Position numbers and translations under genes: made by a program
Notes under the pieces: model-generated
Told to the model about the DNA's origin: nothing
Databases searched by the model: none
What the model saw: the letters and a program-made list of their open reading frames with translations, nothing else
Part shown: positions 1-7,035 of the stretch, piece by piece
Layout of the letters: each line of letters starts with the position of its first letter
How positions within the stretch are numbered: position 1 is the stretch's first letter
Assembly: GCA_028278755.1 (NCBI GenBank)
Contig: JAPYOI010000071.1
Coordinates: 1-15,837, forward strand
From: Poriferisodalis multihospitum
GTDB lineage: Bacteria > Actinomycetota > Acidimicrobiia > Acidimicrobiales > Poriferisodalaceae
DNA: 15,837 bases
Direction: 5' to 3'

Positions 1-614
1 CCGCCCTTGCGCACCTCGGCTACCACGCTGGGGACGTGCGAAGCGGGCAGGTAGTTGAGCAGGACGCCGTCGGCCACCTCGCCCGCCAACCGCAGCATCT
101 GCGGGTTGAGCGCTGCGAGCACGATGTTGGGTCGGCGCTCGCCTAGCCGCATGGCGAGGCGGAATCGGCGCACCTGCCAGAAGTCGCCCTCGAAGGTCAC
201 CGATTCGCCGCTCAGGCACTCGCGCAGCAGCGCCACGTACTCGCGCATCATCGCAATGGGGCGCTCCGGCGGCGGCTCGCCGTGCTGGCGGAGAATGCCG
301 GGTGCCGACACGCCGAGTCCTACCAGCACGTCGCGCTCGGGGCTGAGCGACTGCAGGGTGGCGGCAGTCATGGCCACCAGCGTGGGCGCGCGCAGCTGGA
401 TGGGAATGATGCCGGTGGCCAGATCGAGGCCAGGGGCAGCGTGGGCGACGGCACCCAGAAGCGAGAATGCATCGGTCCCGGTCGCCTCGACCGTCCAGAT
501 CGACGAGTAGCCCTGCGCCTCGGCCGCACGGGCGATGTCGGTGACCGCAGCGGGACCCAGCACACCCAGGCTGCCGAAGGTCACACCATAGGGAAATGGT
601 CCGTTCAGGCTCAT
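1..614 (-). CDS. Luciferase-like (LLM) flavin/F420-dependent oxidoreductase, C-terminus beyond window
   Basis: The ATG is at 612-614 and the frame stays open to the window edge, so 204 N-terminal residues are visible and the C-terminus is missing. The order of segments is that of the bacterial luciferase-like TIM-barrel family: an early strand (YGVTFGSLGV), the helix AAEAQGYSSIW, then ATGIIPIQLRAPTLVAMTAA, LVGLGVSAPG, the long helix MMREYVALLRECLSG, FEGDFW, and the strand and helix PNIVLAALNPQMLRLAGEVADG. Family members transfer hydride between F420 or FMN and small organic substrates. In an actinomycete F420 is the likelier cofactor, which is inference; the substrate cannot be read from sequence. 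No Shine-Dalgarno motif precedes the ATG, but a TANNNT box lies 8 bases upstream, so a leaderless or very short-leader transcript is plausible. It diverges from the small gene at 790. Confidence 0.9.
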   Translation of the reverse strand, partial: MSLNGPFPYGVTFGSLGVLGPAAVTDIARAAEAQGYSSIWTVEATGTDAFSLLGAVAHAAPGLDLATGIIPIQLRAPTLVAMTAATLQSLSPERDVLVGLGVSAPGILRQHGEPPPERPIAMMREYVALLRECLSGESVTFEGDFWQVRRFRLAMRLGERRPNIVLAALNPQMLRLAGEVADGVLLNYLPASHVPSVVAEVRKG

Positions 615-622
615 GGCGGCGC

Positions 623-628
623 ACCGTA
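623..628 (-). promoter_or_regulatory. Possible -10 box of a leaderless or short-leader promoter for the LLM oxidoreductase
   Basis: On the minus strand TACGGT fits the actinobacterial TANNNT -10 consensus. It is followed by 8 bases and then the ATG at 614. No Shine-Dalgarno sequence lies between, which suits a transcript starting at or just before the start codon. There is no convincing -35 element, so this is weak evidence alone. The same layout recurs before the vanW-type gene. Confidence 0.3.
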
Positions 629-725
629 CCCGCCGACCGCGCCGTTCGGGGGTGCCGTTGCGCGCGTTTGCGGGCAGTCATGTGACGTGTTGGTGAACTG
701 ACGGTGGCCGGTGCCGGGTGCGAGA

Positions 726-731
726 TAGGGT
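726..731 (+). promoter_or_regulatory. Possible -10 box for the small gene at 790
   Basis: TAGGGT fits TANNNT and is the best -10 candidate in the 615-789 spacer on this strand. TGAC at 699-702 resembles part of a -35 but would give a spacer of about 22 bases, which is too long. Treat it as a candidate only. Confidence 0.2.
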
Positions 732-752
732 GAGGTTCACAGCCAGCAACGC

Positions 753-766
753 CGTCTGCGCAGACG
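753..766. promoter_or_regulatory. 14-bp perfect palindrome in the 615-789 spacer, possible operator
   Basis: CGTCTGCGCAGACG is a perfect palindrome with 7-bp half-sites and no spacer. It lies between the candidate -10 at 726 and the Shine-Dalgarno at 775, where a dimeric repressor could block the gene at 790. A palindrome of this length is expected about once by chance in a GC-rich window of this size, so its placement matters more than its existence. I see no match to a known operator. The rest of the 175-base spacer shows nothing else strong. Confidence 0.3.
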
Positions 767-774
767 TCGGGAGC

Positions 775-782
775 GGGGAGGG
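775..782 (+). promoter_or_regulatory. Strong Shine-Dalgarno that fixes the start of the small gene at 790
   Basis: GGGGAGGG ends 7 bases before the ATG at 790. This favours 790 over the in-frame upstream ATG at 718, which has no such motif and would add 24 residues of unlikely composition. Confidence 0.6.
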
Positions 783-789
783 AACAGAG

Positions 790-1014
790 ATGACCGAGAC
801 AACGGAACCGACTCGGACAGCTGAGCCCCGGATCATCTCCGACGCACTCGAGGTCATCGACAGTGCGCTGGGTGACTTCTTCAGCCGCGAACTGGTCTCG
901 TCGGTCGAGGTCACCGATGTGCTGCTCGACGTGCGGACACTGCTGCGTCGGGGCGACGAAGCCGCAGAACTGCCCGCGATCACCAAGGCCGATCAGGACG
1001 TAGCCCGAGCCTGA
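790..1014 (+). CDS. Small acidic protein of unknown function (74 aa)
   Basis: I do not recognise this protein. It has 74 residues, with a Thr/Glu-rich start (MTETTEPTRTAEP) that is probably disordered. A predicted helical core follows, roughly residues 15-56, with alternating hydrophobic and acidic positions (IISDALEVIDSALGDFFS, then VEVTDVLLDVRTLLRR), and then a short tail. There is no signal peptide, membrane segment, cysteine or metal motif, so a soluble cytoplasmic protein is expected. The strong ribosome-binding site and its own spacer on the opposite strand from both neighbours argue for a real gene. It converges with the PAP2 gene, with 9 bases between the stops. A helix-rich partner protein is possible, but nothing in the sequence names the partner. 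Confidence 0.65.
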   Translation: MTETTEPTRTAEPRIISDALEVIDSALGDFFSRELVSSVEVTDVLLDVRTLLRRGDEAAELPAITKADQDVARA

Positions 1015-1023
1015 AGCGCCGGC

Positions 1024-1611
1024 TCAGCGCCGCATCAGCCGCGACGCCAGACGCCCGATTGCCTCGCCGACGGCGGCGCCCGCAATGACGTCGCTCGCGT
1101 GATGCAAGCGCACGTGGACGCGTGAGACGGCCACGATGGCTGCCGCCAGGCGGTAGATGGGCCCCAGTCGCGACCCGCGCGACAGCACCACCGCGGCACA
1201 GAAGGCTGCCGAGGCGTGGCCGGAGGGGAAGCTGGACGTGATCGGCTGCCGGAGCCGGTGGTCGGTCGGATTCTCTGCGGCCGTGCCGGGCCTGCGCCGC
1301 GCGAACAACCGCTTGACGCCCTGATTCACGACCAGCGACTCGAGCGCCATGAGTGCGCTGAAGCGCAGTGCGTCGGAGGCTTCCCGGCGTGGCCCCAAGG
1401 CTCGAACGGCACCCAGCACGTGCCAGATCTGGCTGAACTCGCCGATGTCTGAGGCCCCGTACATCACCCGGTCCATCAGCTTGCGGCCTCGCAAGAATTC
1501 CCACCACCTGTCGACGGCACGATCAAAGCGAGCGATCTGCTGCGCAGCCGCCGACAGCGGATCGTGCGGCTCGGCCGGCTCAAAGTCACCCAGCGGCGAT
1601 GCAGACATCAT
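1024..1611 (-). CDS. PAP2-superfamily phosphatase
   Basis: A 195-residue protein with all three acid phosphatase signature blocks of the type 2 phosphatidic acid phosphatase family. Block 1 is K100 to R107-P108 (KRLFARRRP). Block 2 is PSGH at 129-132, with H132 the predicted general acid. Block 3 is S163-R164, H170 and D174 (SRVHVRLHHASD), with H170 the predicted phosphohistidine. Family members dephosphorylate lipid phosphates such as undecaprenyl pyrophosphate or phosphatidate at the membrane. The hydrophobic helices around the motifs are moderate, so few clear membrane spans can be drawn. The ATG overlaps the stop of the upstream LysM gene by 4 bases, so translation is probably coupled. 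Lying after two LysM proteins, a role in envelope lipid or polymer turnover is likely but inferred. Confidence 0.88.
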   Translation of the reverse strand: MMSASPLGDFEPAEPHDPLSAAAQQIARFDRAVDRWWEFLRGRKLMDRVMYGASDIGEFSQIWHVLGAVRALGPRREASDALRFSALMALESLVVNQGVKRLFARRRPGTAAENPTDHRLRQPITSSFPSGHASAAFCAAVVLSRGSRLGPIYRLAAAIVAVSRVHVRLHHASDVIAGAAVGEAIGRLASRLMRR

Positions 1612-2054
1612 CCGGTCCCCGCGAGCGTGATCGGCGGCGCAGTCGTGGTTGGCAGCAGCGGCGGGAGGACAGGGTCGGTGGCGGGAGGGATGGTGAGCGC
1701 GGGCCCGGCATCGGGGTCAGGCGGCGGCGGGATCAGAAGAATCTGGCCGACGAAGATCTTGGTGGGGTCGGCGATGTTGTTGACCCGCACCAAGTCGTTC
1801 AGGTGAATGCCGTACCGGTCGGCGATCTGGATGAGCGTGTCGCCGCGCACCACCGTGTACGGGGTCAGCACCGGCGGTTCGGTCGTGGTGGCCGGTGCCA
1901 CCGTGGGCGCAGGAACCGTCGTAGCAGAGGCCTCGGTTCGGGACTCGCCCGGCAGCAGCGTGCACCCGATCGCCATGCCCGAAGCCGCAACAGCGATCGC
2001 CACGGTCATCACTCGCCGGCGTCGTGAGCAGGAGCAGCCACTGACCTTCGTCAC
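1608..2054 (-). CDS. LysM-domain exported protein, probable lipoprotein (second of a tandem pair)
   Basis: 148 residues from a GTG at 2052-2054 that overlaps the upstream LysM stop as GTGA. The frame stays open upstream, but that stretch is arginine/proline-rich shadow sequence, so the GTG is the sensible start. The N-terminus has a basic stretch (RRRR at 11-14), a hydrophobic core and MAIGC with C31, a plausible lipidation cysteine. A Thr/Pro/Ala-rich linker follows. One LysM domain spans about 66-109, with YTVVRGDTLIQIADRYGI at its start and VGQILLIP at its end. The tail is Pro/Thr-rich. LysM domains bind N-acetylglucosamine in peptidoglycan. No catalytic domain is present, so it is probably a wall-anchored binding or scaffold protein. 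It overlaps the PAP2 gene by 4 bases. Confidence 0.85.
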   Translation of the reverse strand: MTKVSGCSCSRRRRVMTVAIAVAASGMAIGCTLLPGESRTEASATTVPAPTVAPATTTEPPVLTPYTVVRGDTLIQIADRYGIHLNDLVRVNNIADPTKIFVGQILLIPPPPDPDAGPALTIPPATDPVLPPLLPTTTAPPITLAGTG

Positions 2055-2410
2055 TGTGAGCTGTTGGCGCCGACGACGGTCGGCGGGATGACCAGCTGCT
2101 CCCCGATGCGCAGCAGCGTGTCCTCCTTGCCGTTCTCTTCCATGAGCGCCTGGACGGAGACGCCGAATCCGTTGGCGATCTTGCTGAGCGTGTCTCCCGG
2201 CTGCACCACGTAGATGCGGCGCTGCGGAGGCGGCGCGGCGATGGTGGTCGTGGTGAGCTGCGGGCGCAGCGTCGTGAGCACGGGAAGGGTCGTCGGGATC
2301 GGCTCTGCTTCCGGCTCGGAGGCACAGGCGCCGCCGATCGCAACCACGGCCACCAGGGCCGCGGCGAGCCGGCCGGCGCATGCGGCACCAGCGGCAGGCG
2401 GTCGAGGCAT
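2051..2410 (-). CDS. LysM-domain exported protein, probable lipoprotein (first of a tandem pair)
   Basis: 119 residues starting at an ATG 3 bases after the methionine aminopeptidase stop. A hydrophobic N-terminal segment (about 13-28) ends in AIGGAC, with C29 a possible lipidation site; the residue at -3 is G rather than the usual L, so simple cleavage is also possible. A Thr/Pro-rich linker (about 32-63) leads to one LysM domain at about 67-109: YVVQPGDTLSKIANGFGV at its start and IGEQLVIP at its end. There is no hydrolase domain. It shares architecture with the next gene, which points to duplication, although the linkers and tails have diverged. The 4-base stop/start overlap suggests the two are made together. 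The likely role is peptidoglycan binding outside the membrane. Confidence 0.85.
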   Translation of the reverse strand: MPRPPAAGAACAGRLAAALVAVVAIGGACASEPEAEPIPTTLPVLTTLRPQLTTTTIAAPPPQRRIYVVQPGDTLSKIANGFGVSVQALMEENGKEDTLLRIGEQLVIPPTVVGANSSQ

Positions 2411-2413
2411 GGC

Positions 2414-3424
2414 TCAGCCGGTTCTCACGGCCGCCGTGGGGAGCTGCCGGGGCCAGTTGTCGGGGTTGAGTCGGCTAGCGGCGCTGGCGGAGAGAAACGG
2501 CTGTGGCTCGTCGTCGGTCACGGTCAGCAGTTCGGCGCCGTCAGCGGTGACCAGCACCGTGTGCTCGAACTGCGCGGTGCGGCTGCGATCGGCCGTCATG
2601 GCAGTCCAGCCGTCAGGCCACAGCTGCGCGCGTGGCGTGCCTGCCGTGATCATGGGCTCCACCGTGAAGGTCATGCCCTCGACCAGCTCGGTCCGCGCAG
2701 AGGGGTCGAAGTAGTGCGGGATGTTGGGCAGCCGGTGGAAGATCTGCCCGATGCCATGGCCGACGAACTCGCGCACGACGCCGTAGCCCTCGGACTCTGC
2801 CCGCGCCTGGATGGCGCGCCCGATGTCGCACACCTGGGCTCCCGGCCGTACCGCAGCTATGCCGTGATACATGGATTCGCGGGTGACCTCGACGAGCCGC
2901 CGCGAGGCCTCGTCAACATCGCCCACCAAGAACGTCTCGGAGTGGTCGCCGTGCACGCCGCCGACGAAGATCGTCACATCGCAGTTCACGATGTCGCCGT
3001 CGCGCAGCCGCCGGTCATCGGGGATGCCGTGGCAGATGATCTCGTTGGCCGAGGTGCACAGCGACTTCGGGAAGCCGTTGTAGTTGAGCGGGCTCGGGTA
3101 GCCGCTTTCGGCAATGCATGTCTCGTGGCAGACCTCGTCGAGATGATCGCTGGTGACGCCCGGTGCGATCTCGGCTGCCACGGCCCTCAGCACGCGCCGT
3201 GCCGCCGAGCCTGCCGACCGCATGGCGTCGATCGTGGCGCCGTCGGAGGGTTCCACGCCGCTCGGGGCCGGTGAGGACTTGCCGCTGAGCGCGTACGGGG
3301 GCAGTTCGATGTGCGCGGGCACGGCTCGCCGGGGCGAGACCATGCCGGCGACCACTGGCTCGAAGCCAGAAGGCCTCGTGCGCGATGCTGGCACTCGACG
3401 CTTGCGCCTGCCCATCGTCGTCAC
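2414..3424 (-). CDS. map: Type I methionine aminopeptidase (MapB-like, N-terminally extended)
   Basis: Removes the initiator methionine from new proteins in the cytoplasm. The M24 pita-bread fold ligands are all present: D149, D160, H223, E256 and E287, with supporting H132 and H237. Key blocks are CHGIPD, NCDVTIFVGGVHGD, GHGIGQIFH, FTVEPMI and QFEHTVLV. The N-terminal extension contains SPRRAVPAHIELPPY, the short linker motif typical of actinobacterial MapB (type Ic) proteins, which often coexist with a shorter MapA. The first about 25 residues are basic and unconserved. The listed start is a GTG; the ATG at 3413-3415 three codons later is equally possible, and neither has a strong Shine-Dalgarno. 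It sits in the long minus-strand run, 55 bases after the CoA transferase and 3 bases before the first LysM gene. Confidence 0.95.
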   Translation of the reverse strand: MTTMGRRKRRVPASRTRPSGFEPVVAGMVSPRRAVPAHIELPPYALSGKSSPAPSGVEPSDGATIDAMRSAGSAARRVLRAVAAEIAPGVTSDHLDEVCHETCIAESGYPSPLNYNGFPKSLCTSANEIICHGIPDDRRLRDGDIVNCDVTIFVGGVHGDHSETFLVGDVDEASRRLVEVTRESMYHGIAAVRPGAQVCDIGRAIQARAESEGYGVVREFVGHGIGQIFHRLPNIPHYFDPSARTELVEGMTFTVEPMITAGTPRAQLWPDGWTAMTADRSRTAQFEHTVLVTADGAELLTVTDDEPQPFLSASAASRLNPDNWPRQLPTAAVRTG

Positions 3425-3479
3425 GCTACCCGTGGGTCAGGGGTGCTCTGTGATCGTGTCGCCTCGCCGGCGGACGCGA

Positions 3480-4727
3480 TCAGTCAGCGTCGTCGCCGAG
3501 CTCACCGAGCACTTCGTCATTGTGCTCGCCGAGCTTGGGAGCGCGGCGGTAGATGCCCGGCGGCGTGGCGCTCATGCGAATCGGCGGCGCGATCTGGACG
3601 ATGGGCCGGCCCACCGGTTGCTCGACCGCCACCAGCATGTCGCGGGCCGCGACATGGGGATCGCTGAACAGGTCGCCGGGGTGGTTGACCGGGCCGCACG
3701 GCACCTTGCCGCCGATCGCCGCGATGACCTCCGCATTGGTGAGAGTTGCGGCCCACTCGGACAGTGCCGTGATGATCTCGTCGCGATGGTGGTAGCGCGC
3801 TCGCAAGGTGCGGGTCTCTTCTGCGGTGGCCCACTCGGGTCGGCCCATCGCAACCGCCAGCTCGCGCCAGTGGTTGTCGGTGGGGGCGCCGATGGCGATG
3901 GCCCCGTCGATGGTGTCGAAGATGTCGAACGGCACGATGTACTGGTTCTTGTTGCCGCTGGGGGGCGTATCGGGCTGGCCCATCACGCTGTAGCGGGTGA
4001 CGCCGACTTCGCTGAGCGCCATCACGGCATCCACCATCGAGACATCCACGAACTGTCCCTCGCCGGTCCGCTGCGCATGGAACAGCGCTGCCAGCACTCC
4101 CATGGCGCCGATCGTGCCGGGGTAGGTGTCGCCGATGTAGGGACCCACGACGTGCCGGTCGTCGGGACCGCTGCCGGTGGCCGAGACCATGCCCGACATC
4201 GCTTGGGCCACGACGTCGTACGCCGGCCAGTCGACATAGGGGCTCTCGCCTGAGCGGGGGTCGCCGAAGCCCCGGATGGCGCCGTACACGAGCCGGGGAT
4301 TGCGCTCGTGGAGCACCTCCCAGCCCACTCCGAGCGCATCCATCACGCCCGCGCGCATGTTCTCGACGAGTGCATCCGCTGTGTCGACGAGTTGCAGGAA
4401 CTGTTCCCGCTGGTCATCGTCGGTGAGGTCGAGAGCCACGCCTCGCTTGTTGCGGTTGTAGTTGGCGAACCCGGCGCCGAAGTTCCGTTCGGTGTCCTCG
4501 CGGGTGAACGGCGGCATCTTGCGGGCCAGCTCGCCCCGCGGCGGCTCCACCTTGATCACATCGGCGCCGAGGTCGGCAAGCATCATCGTCGACCACGGGC
4601 CTGCCAGCGCATGGGTGCAGTCGATGATGCGAACACCTTGGAGCGGGCCCGAGTTCTGGGCAGCCATCGGCGCAGCCCGCTCATGAGCGGTGAGATGGTC
4701 TTCGTCGGGGGGATCCAGCTTCGTCAT
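3480..4727 (-). CDS. CaiB/BaiF-type (family III) CoA transferase
   Basis: 415 residues, the usual size for family III CoA transferases, which move CoA between carboxylic acids or isomerise CoA esters through an aspartyl-CoA mixed anhydride. Seen motifs are GVRIIDCTHALAGPWSTMML and LGADVIKVEPP in the N-terminal Rossmann part, NRNKRGVALDL, VENMRAGVMDALG, and IGDTYPG, where D200 aligns with the catalytic aspartate of formyl-CoA transferase. RTGEGQFVDVSMVDAVMAL follows. The first 20 residues are polar and not conserved in the family, so the in-frame ATG at 4667 (M21, before AAQNSGPLQG) could be the true start. The substrate cannot be read from sequence. It lies 29 bases after a hydratase-family gene, a pairing also seen in carnitine and other acyl-CoA catabolic operons, which suggests a shared CoA-ester pathway. 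Confidence 0.92.
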   Translation of the reverse strand: MTKLDPPDEDHLTAHERAAPMAAQNSGPLQGVRIIDCTHALAGPWSTMMLADLGADVIKVEPPRGELARKMPPFTREDTERNFGAGFANYNRNKRGVALDLTDDDQREQFLQLVDTADALVENMRAGVMDALGVGWEVLHERNPRLVYGAIRGFGDPRSGESPYVDWPAYDVVAQAMSGMVSATGSGPDDRHVVGPYIGDTYPGTIGAMGVLAALFHAQRTGEGQFVDVSMVDAVMALSEVGVTRYSVMGQPDTPPSGNKNQYIVPFDIFDTIDGAIAIGAPTDNHWRELAVAMGRPEWATAEETRTLRARYHHRDEIITALSEWAATLTNAEVIAAIGGKVPCGPVNHPGDLFSDPHVAARDMLVAVEQPVGRPIVQIAPPIRMSATPPGIYRRAPKLGEHNDEVLGELGDDAD

Positions 4728-4756
4728 GTCTTCGTCTCTTCGATTCTCTGCCCGGG

Positions 4757-5554
4757 TCAGGCGAAATTCGGACGGCGCTTCTCGACGATGGCGGCGTGGC
4801 CCTCGCGCACATCAGCGCCCGTGAAGCCCAGCATCTCCAAGGCAGCAGAGGTGTCGAAGATGGGCCCTGCCATCCGCATCCAGTTGTTGAGGCTGTACTT
4901 CGTCCAGCGGATGGCGCTCTGGCTGCCTCCCGCCAGCCTGCGGGCGACGGCGAATGCCTCGTCGAGCACGGCATCGTCGTCGACAACCTTGCTGACGAGG
5001 CCCATGTCGTCGGCCTCTTCGCCCGTGATCGTGTCGCAGGTCAGCAGGTAGTACTTCGACTTGGCCATGCCGCACAGGATCGGCCACACGATCGCCGCGT
5101 GATCGCCGGCGGCCACGCCGAGCTTGGTGTGCCCATCCACGATCCGCGCGCTGCGCCCGGCGATGGAGATGTCGGCCATCAGCGCCGCCGCCAAACCGGC
5201 CCCGACGGCAACACCCTCGATCGCCGACACGATGACCTTGGAGCAGTTGATCATGTTGTAGACGATGTCTCGCGCCTCGCGCAGCGCCCGCTGGCGCGTC
5301 TCGAAGTCGTCCATGATCTCCTGGATCATGTCGAGGTCGCCGCCGGCGGAGAACGTGCCGTTGGCGCCCCGGATGACGGCCACCCGGGTGTCGGGATCTT
5401 CGTCGACTGCCCGCCAGACGTCGGCCAGCGCCAGGTGCTTCGGCGCGTCCACCGAATTCAGCCGACCTGGCGTGTCGATCACGATCTCGAGCACGCCGTC
5501 GTCGTCGGGACCGGTGATCTGGAGCGCGGAGAAGGGGGCGTAGCGGTCGTTCAT
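4757..5554 (-). CDS. Enoyl-CoA hydratase/isomerase family protein lacking both classical catalytic glutamates
   Basis: 265 residues with the crotonase fold. The oxyanion-hole segments are clear: TFSAGGDLD around 67-75 and AIEGVAVGAGLAAALMADIS around 111-130. Aligned by eye to rat mitochondrial enoyl-CoA hydratase, the positions of Glu144 and Glu164 fall on A122 and H142. Simple hydratase activity is therefore doubtful. The family also includes isomerases, racemases, thioesterases and decarboxylases with other acid/base residues. D151 in LGVAAGDHAAIVWP is near the active-site loop and is a candidate, which is inference. The C-terminal helix ending in EKRRPNF is typical and completes the acyl-CoA pocket. 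It lies 11 bases after the HIT gene and 29 bases before the CoA transferase. Confidence 0.9.
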   Translation of the reverse strand: MNDRYAPFSALQITGPDDDGVLEIVIDTPGRLNSVDAPKHLALADVWRAVDEDPDTRVAVIRGANGTFSAGGDLDMIQEIMDDFETRQRALREARDIVYNMINCSKVIVSAIEGVAVGAGLAAALMADISIAGRSARIVDGHTKLGVAAGDHAAIVWPILCGMAKSKYYLLTCDTITGEEADDMGLVSKVVDDDAVLDEAFAVARRLAGGSQSAIRWTKYSLNNWMRMAGPIFDTSAALEMLGFTGADVREGHAAIVEKRRPNFA

Positions 5555-5565
5555 GGCGCCCGAAG

Positions 5566-6051
5566 CTAGTTGTTCGGGGTGGCAGCCGCCGGGGCCTGCG
5601 AGCTGGGCGCGCTGAGCAACCGGTACGCCGATTCGATCTCGCCTGCGGGCGCGAAGATCCGTTCCCAGGGGTGCAGTAGCCGGTCCCGTCCGTAGCGCGG
5701 GATCACGTGGATGTGGAAGTGAAACTGCGTCTGGTCTGCAGCAGCGCCGTTGTTGTTGAGCAAGTTCACGCCTGCCGGCTTCAGCCGCTCGCGCACCAGG
5801 CTTGCCACCCGGCGCGCCGCTTGCATCACGTGTGCCGCGTCGTCATCGGTGAGTTCCCAGATGTCGGTCACGTGCCTGCGGGGAATGACCAGACAGTGAC
5901 CGACGGTCATGGGCAGTCGATCCATGAAAGCCACAGCGTGATCGTCTTCGTAGATGCGCAGTGCCGGGATGTCACCTGCCACGATCGAACAGAACGTGCA
6001 GCCCGGCATCCGGCCCGCAGCCGGCGGATCATTCGCAGCGGAATTCGCCAT
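5566..6051 (-). CDS. HIT-family nucleotide hydrolase/transferase
   Basis: 161 residues with the histidine-triad signature HFHIHVIPR at 111-119: H111, H113 and H115, with H113 the predicted nucleophile. The N-terminal block CTFCSIVAGDIPALRIYEDD, with C18 and C21, and the segment GHCLVIPRRH are typical of the Hint/HinT branch, which hydrolyses phosphoramidates or AMP-linked compounds in the cytoplasm. The C-terminal tail, about residues 148-161, is Ala/Pro-rich and unconserved. The first 14 residues are also unconserved, and the ATG at 6007-6009 (M15, before PGCTFC) is a credible alternative start. Neither start has a strong Shine-Dalgarno. It lies between coaA, 20 bases upstream, and the hydratase-family gene, 11 bases downstream. 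The exact substrate is unknown. Confidence 0.92.
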   Translation of the reverse strand: MANSAANDPPAAGRMPGCTFCSIVAGDIPALRIYEDDHAVAFMDRLPMTVGHCLVIPRRHVTDIWELTDDDAAHVMQAARRVASLVRERLKPAGVNLLNNNGAAADQTQFHFHIHVIPRYGRDRLLHPWERIFAPAGEIESAYRLLSAPSSQAPAAATPNN

Positions 6052-6071
6052 AAGTCGAGGGCGTGCGGTGC

Positions 6072-7031
6072 CTAGTGATACCGGAGCTCGACGTGGTCAA
6101 CGACGTGATCGTGCCCCTTTGCGAGCACCAGGTCGGCTCGGGCCCGTGTCGGCAGGATGTTCTCCTGCAGATTGACGAGGTTGATCGAGCGCCAGATCGT
6201 GCGTGCGACCGCGTCGGCCGCTGAAGGCGGCAGATCGGCGAACTGAGCGAAATAGGCGGTCTGCTCGCGGAACACCGTCTTGCGCAGTTGCTGGAAGCGC
6301 TCGACGTACCACTCCTCAAGATCTTCAGCTTCGGCGTCGACGTAAATCGTGAAGTCGAAGAAGTCCGACACGAAGGGCGTGCTCGACGGCGGCCCGGTCT
6401 GCAGCACGTTCAGACCCTCGACGATGAGGACGTCGGGCTGGTTGATGAGCTGCACCTCGTCGGTCACGTCGTACAGGCTGTGCGAGTAGAGCGGCGCGGC
6501 CACGTCGGGCTCGCCGCTCGAGATCCGCTGGAGGAAATCGCGCAGCTCGCCGCGGCGGTACGACTCGGGAAAGCCCTTGCGCCCGAGGATGCCGCGCGCG
6601 GTGAGCTCGGCATTCGGCAACAGGAACCCGTCCGTCGTCACCAGATCCACCTCCGGGTGATCCGGCCACGAGGCCAAGACAGCTCGCAGAATGCGTGCCG
6701 TGGTGCTCTTGCCAGCCGAGACGCTTCCGCCGATGCCGATCAGGTACGGGCGCGGCGGCAGCACCCTGCCGAAGAAGCCCTCGGTGGCGGCGCGCAGTTG
6801 GCGTTTGGCCGCCACACGCAGGTTCAACAGGCGCGACAGGGGCAGGTAGATGTCGCGCACCATGTCGAGCGTCACAGGCTCCACGAGACCCGCCAGCGCC
6901 TCGAGCTCGGCCTCCGTCAACGACAGCGGCGTGGCATCTCGCAGCTTCGCCCACTGCTCGCGGGTGAACCTGCAATGCCGATCGTCGATGCCCGGCTCGA
7001 GCCTTCTGTCGAAGGTGGTGGCGTCCGTCAC
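6072..7031 (-). CDS. coaA: Type I pantothenate kinase
   Basis: Phosphorylates pantothenate with ATP, the first and controlling step of coenzyme A synthesis. At 319 residues it is the normal length. Seen landmarks are the P-loop GGSVSAGKST at 101-110, VTTDGFLLPN with D134, GRKGFPESYRRGEL around 150-163, YSHSLYDV with H184, VLIVEGLNVLQ at 201-211, and NLQENILPTRARADLVL near the end. The family usually has Asp right after the Tyr of KGFPESY; here it is Arg159, a small departure that leaves the other landmarks intact. The start is a GTG 4 bases after the flavoprotein stop, so coupling is likely. Its place among CoA-ester enzymes fits cofactor supply, although coaA is housekeeping and the link may be incidental. 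Confidence 0.97.
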   Translation of the reverse strand: MTDATTFDRRLEPGIDDRHCRFTREQWAKLRDATPLSLTEAELEALAGLVEPVTLDMVRDIYLPLSRLLNLRVAAKRQLRAATEGFFGRVLPPRPYLIGIGGSVSAGKSTTARILRAVLASWPDHPEVDLVTTDGFLLPNAELTARGILGRKGFPESYRRGELRDFLQRISSGEPDVAAPLYSHSLYDVTDEVQLINQPDVLIVEGLNVLQTGPPSSTPFVSDFFDFTIYVDAEAEDLEEWYVERFQQLRKTVFREQTAYFAQFADLPPSAADAVARTIWRSINLVNLQENILPTRARADLVLAKGHDHVVDHVELRYH

Positions 7032-7035
7032 CCGC

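Noticed and set aside
1007..1025. GAGCC/GGCTC as a two-way terminator between the convergent small gene and PAP2 gene.
   Set aside because: The stem is only 5 bp with no T-run on either strand, well within chance.
3451..3482. Stem of about 10 bp overlapping the CoA transferase stop as a terminator.
   Set aside because: On the transcribed strand it has a C-A mismatch and no T-run, and the next gene follows at 55 bases in the same direction.
3153..4253. A 366-codon open frame on the plus strand opposite the aminopeptidase and CoA transferase.
   Set aside because: It is His/Arg/Gly-rich with no motif and crosses two well-supported genes, so it is a shadow frame.
6543..6585. Arg159 replacing the usual Asp after KGFPESY in pantothenate kinase as a sign of lost function.
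   Set aside because: The P-loop, D134, H184 and the other landmarks are intact, so one substitution outside them is weak evidence.
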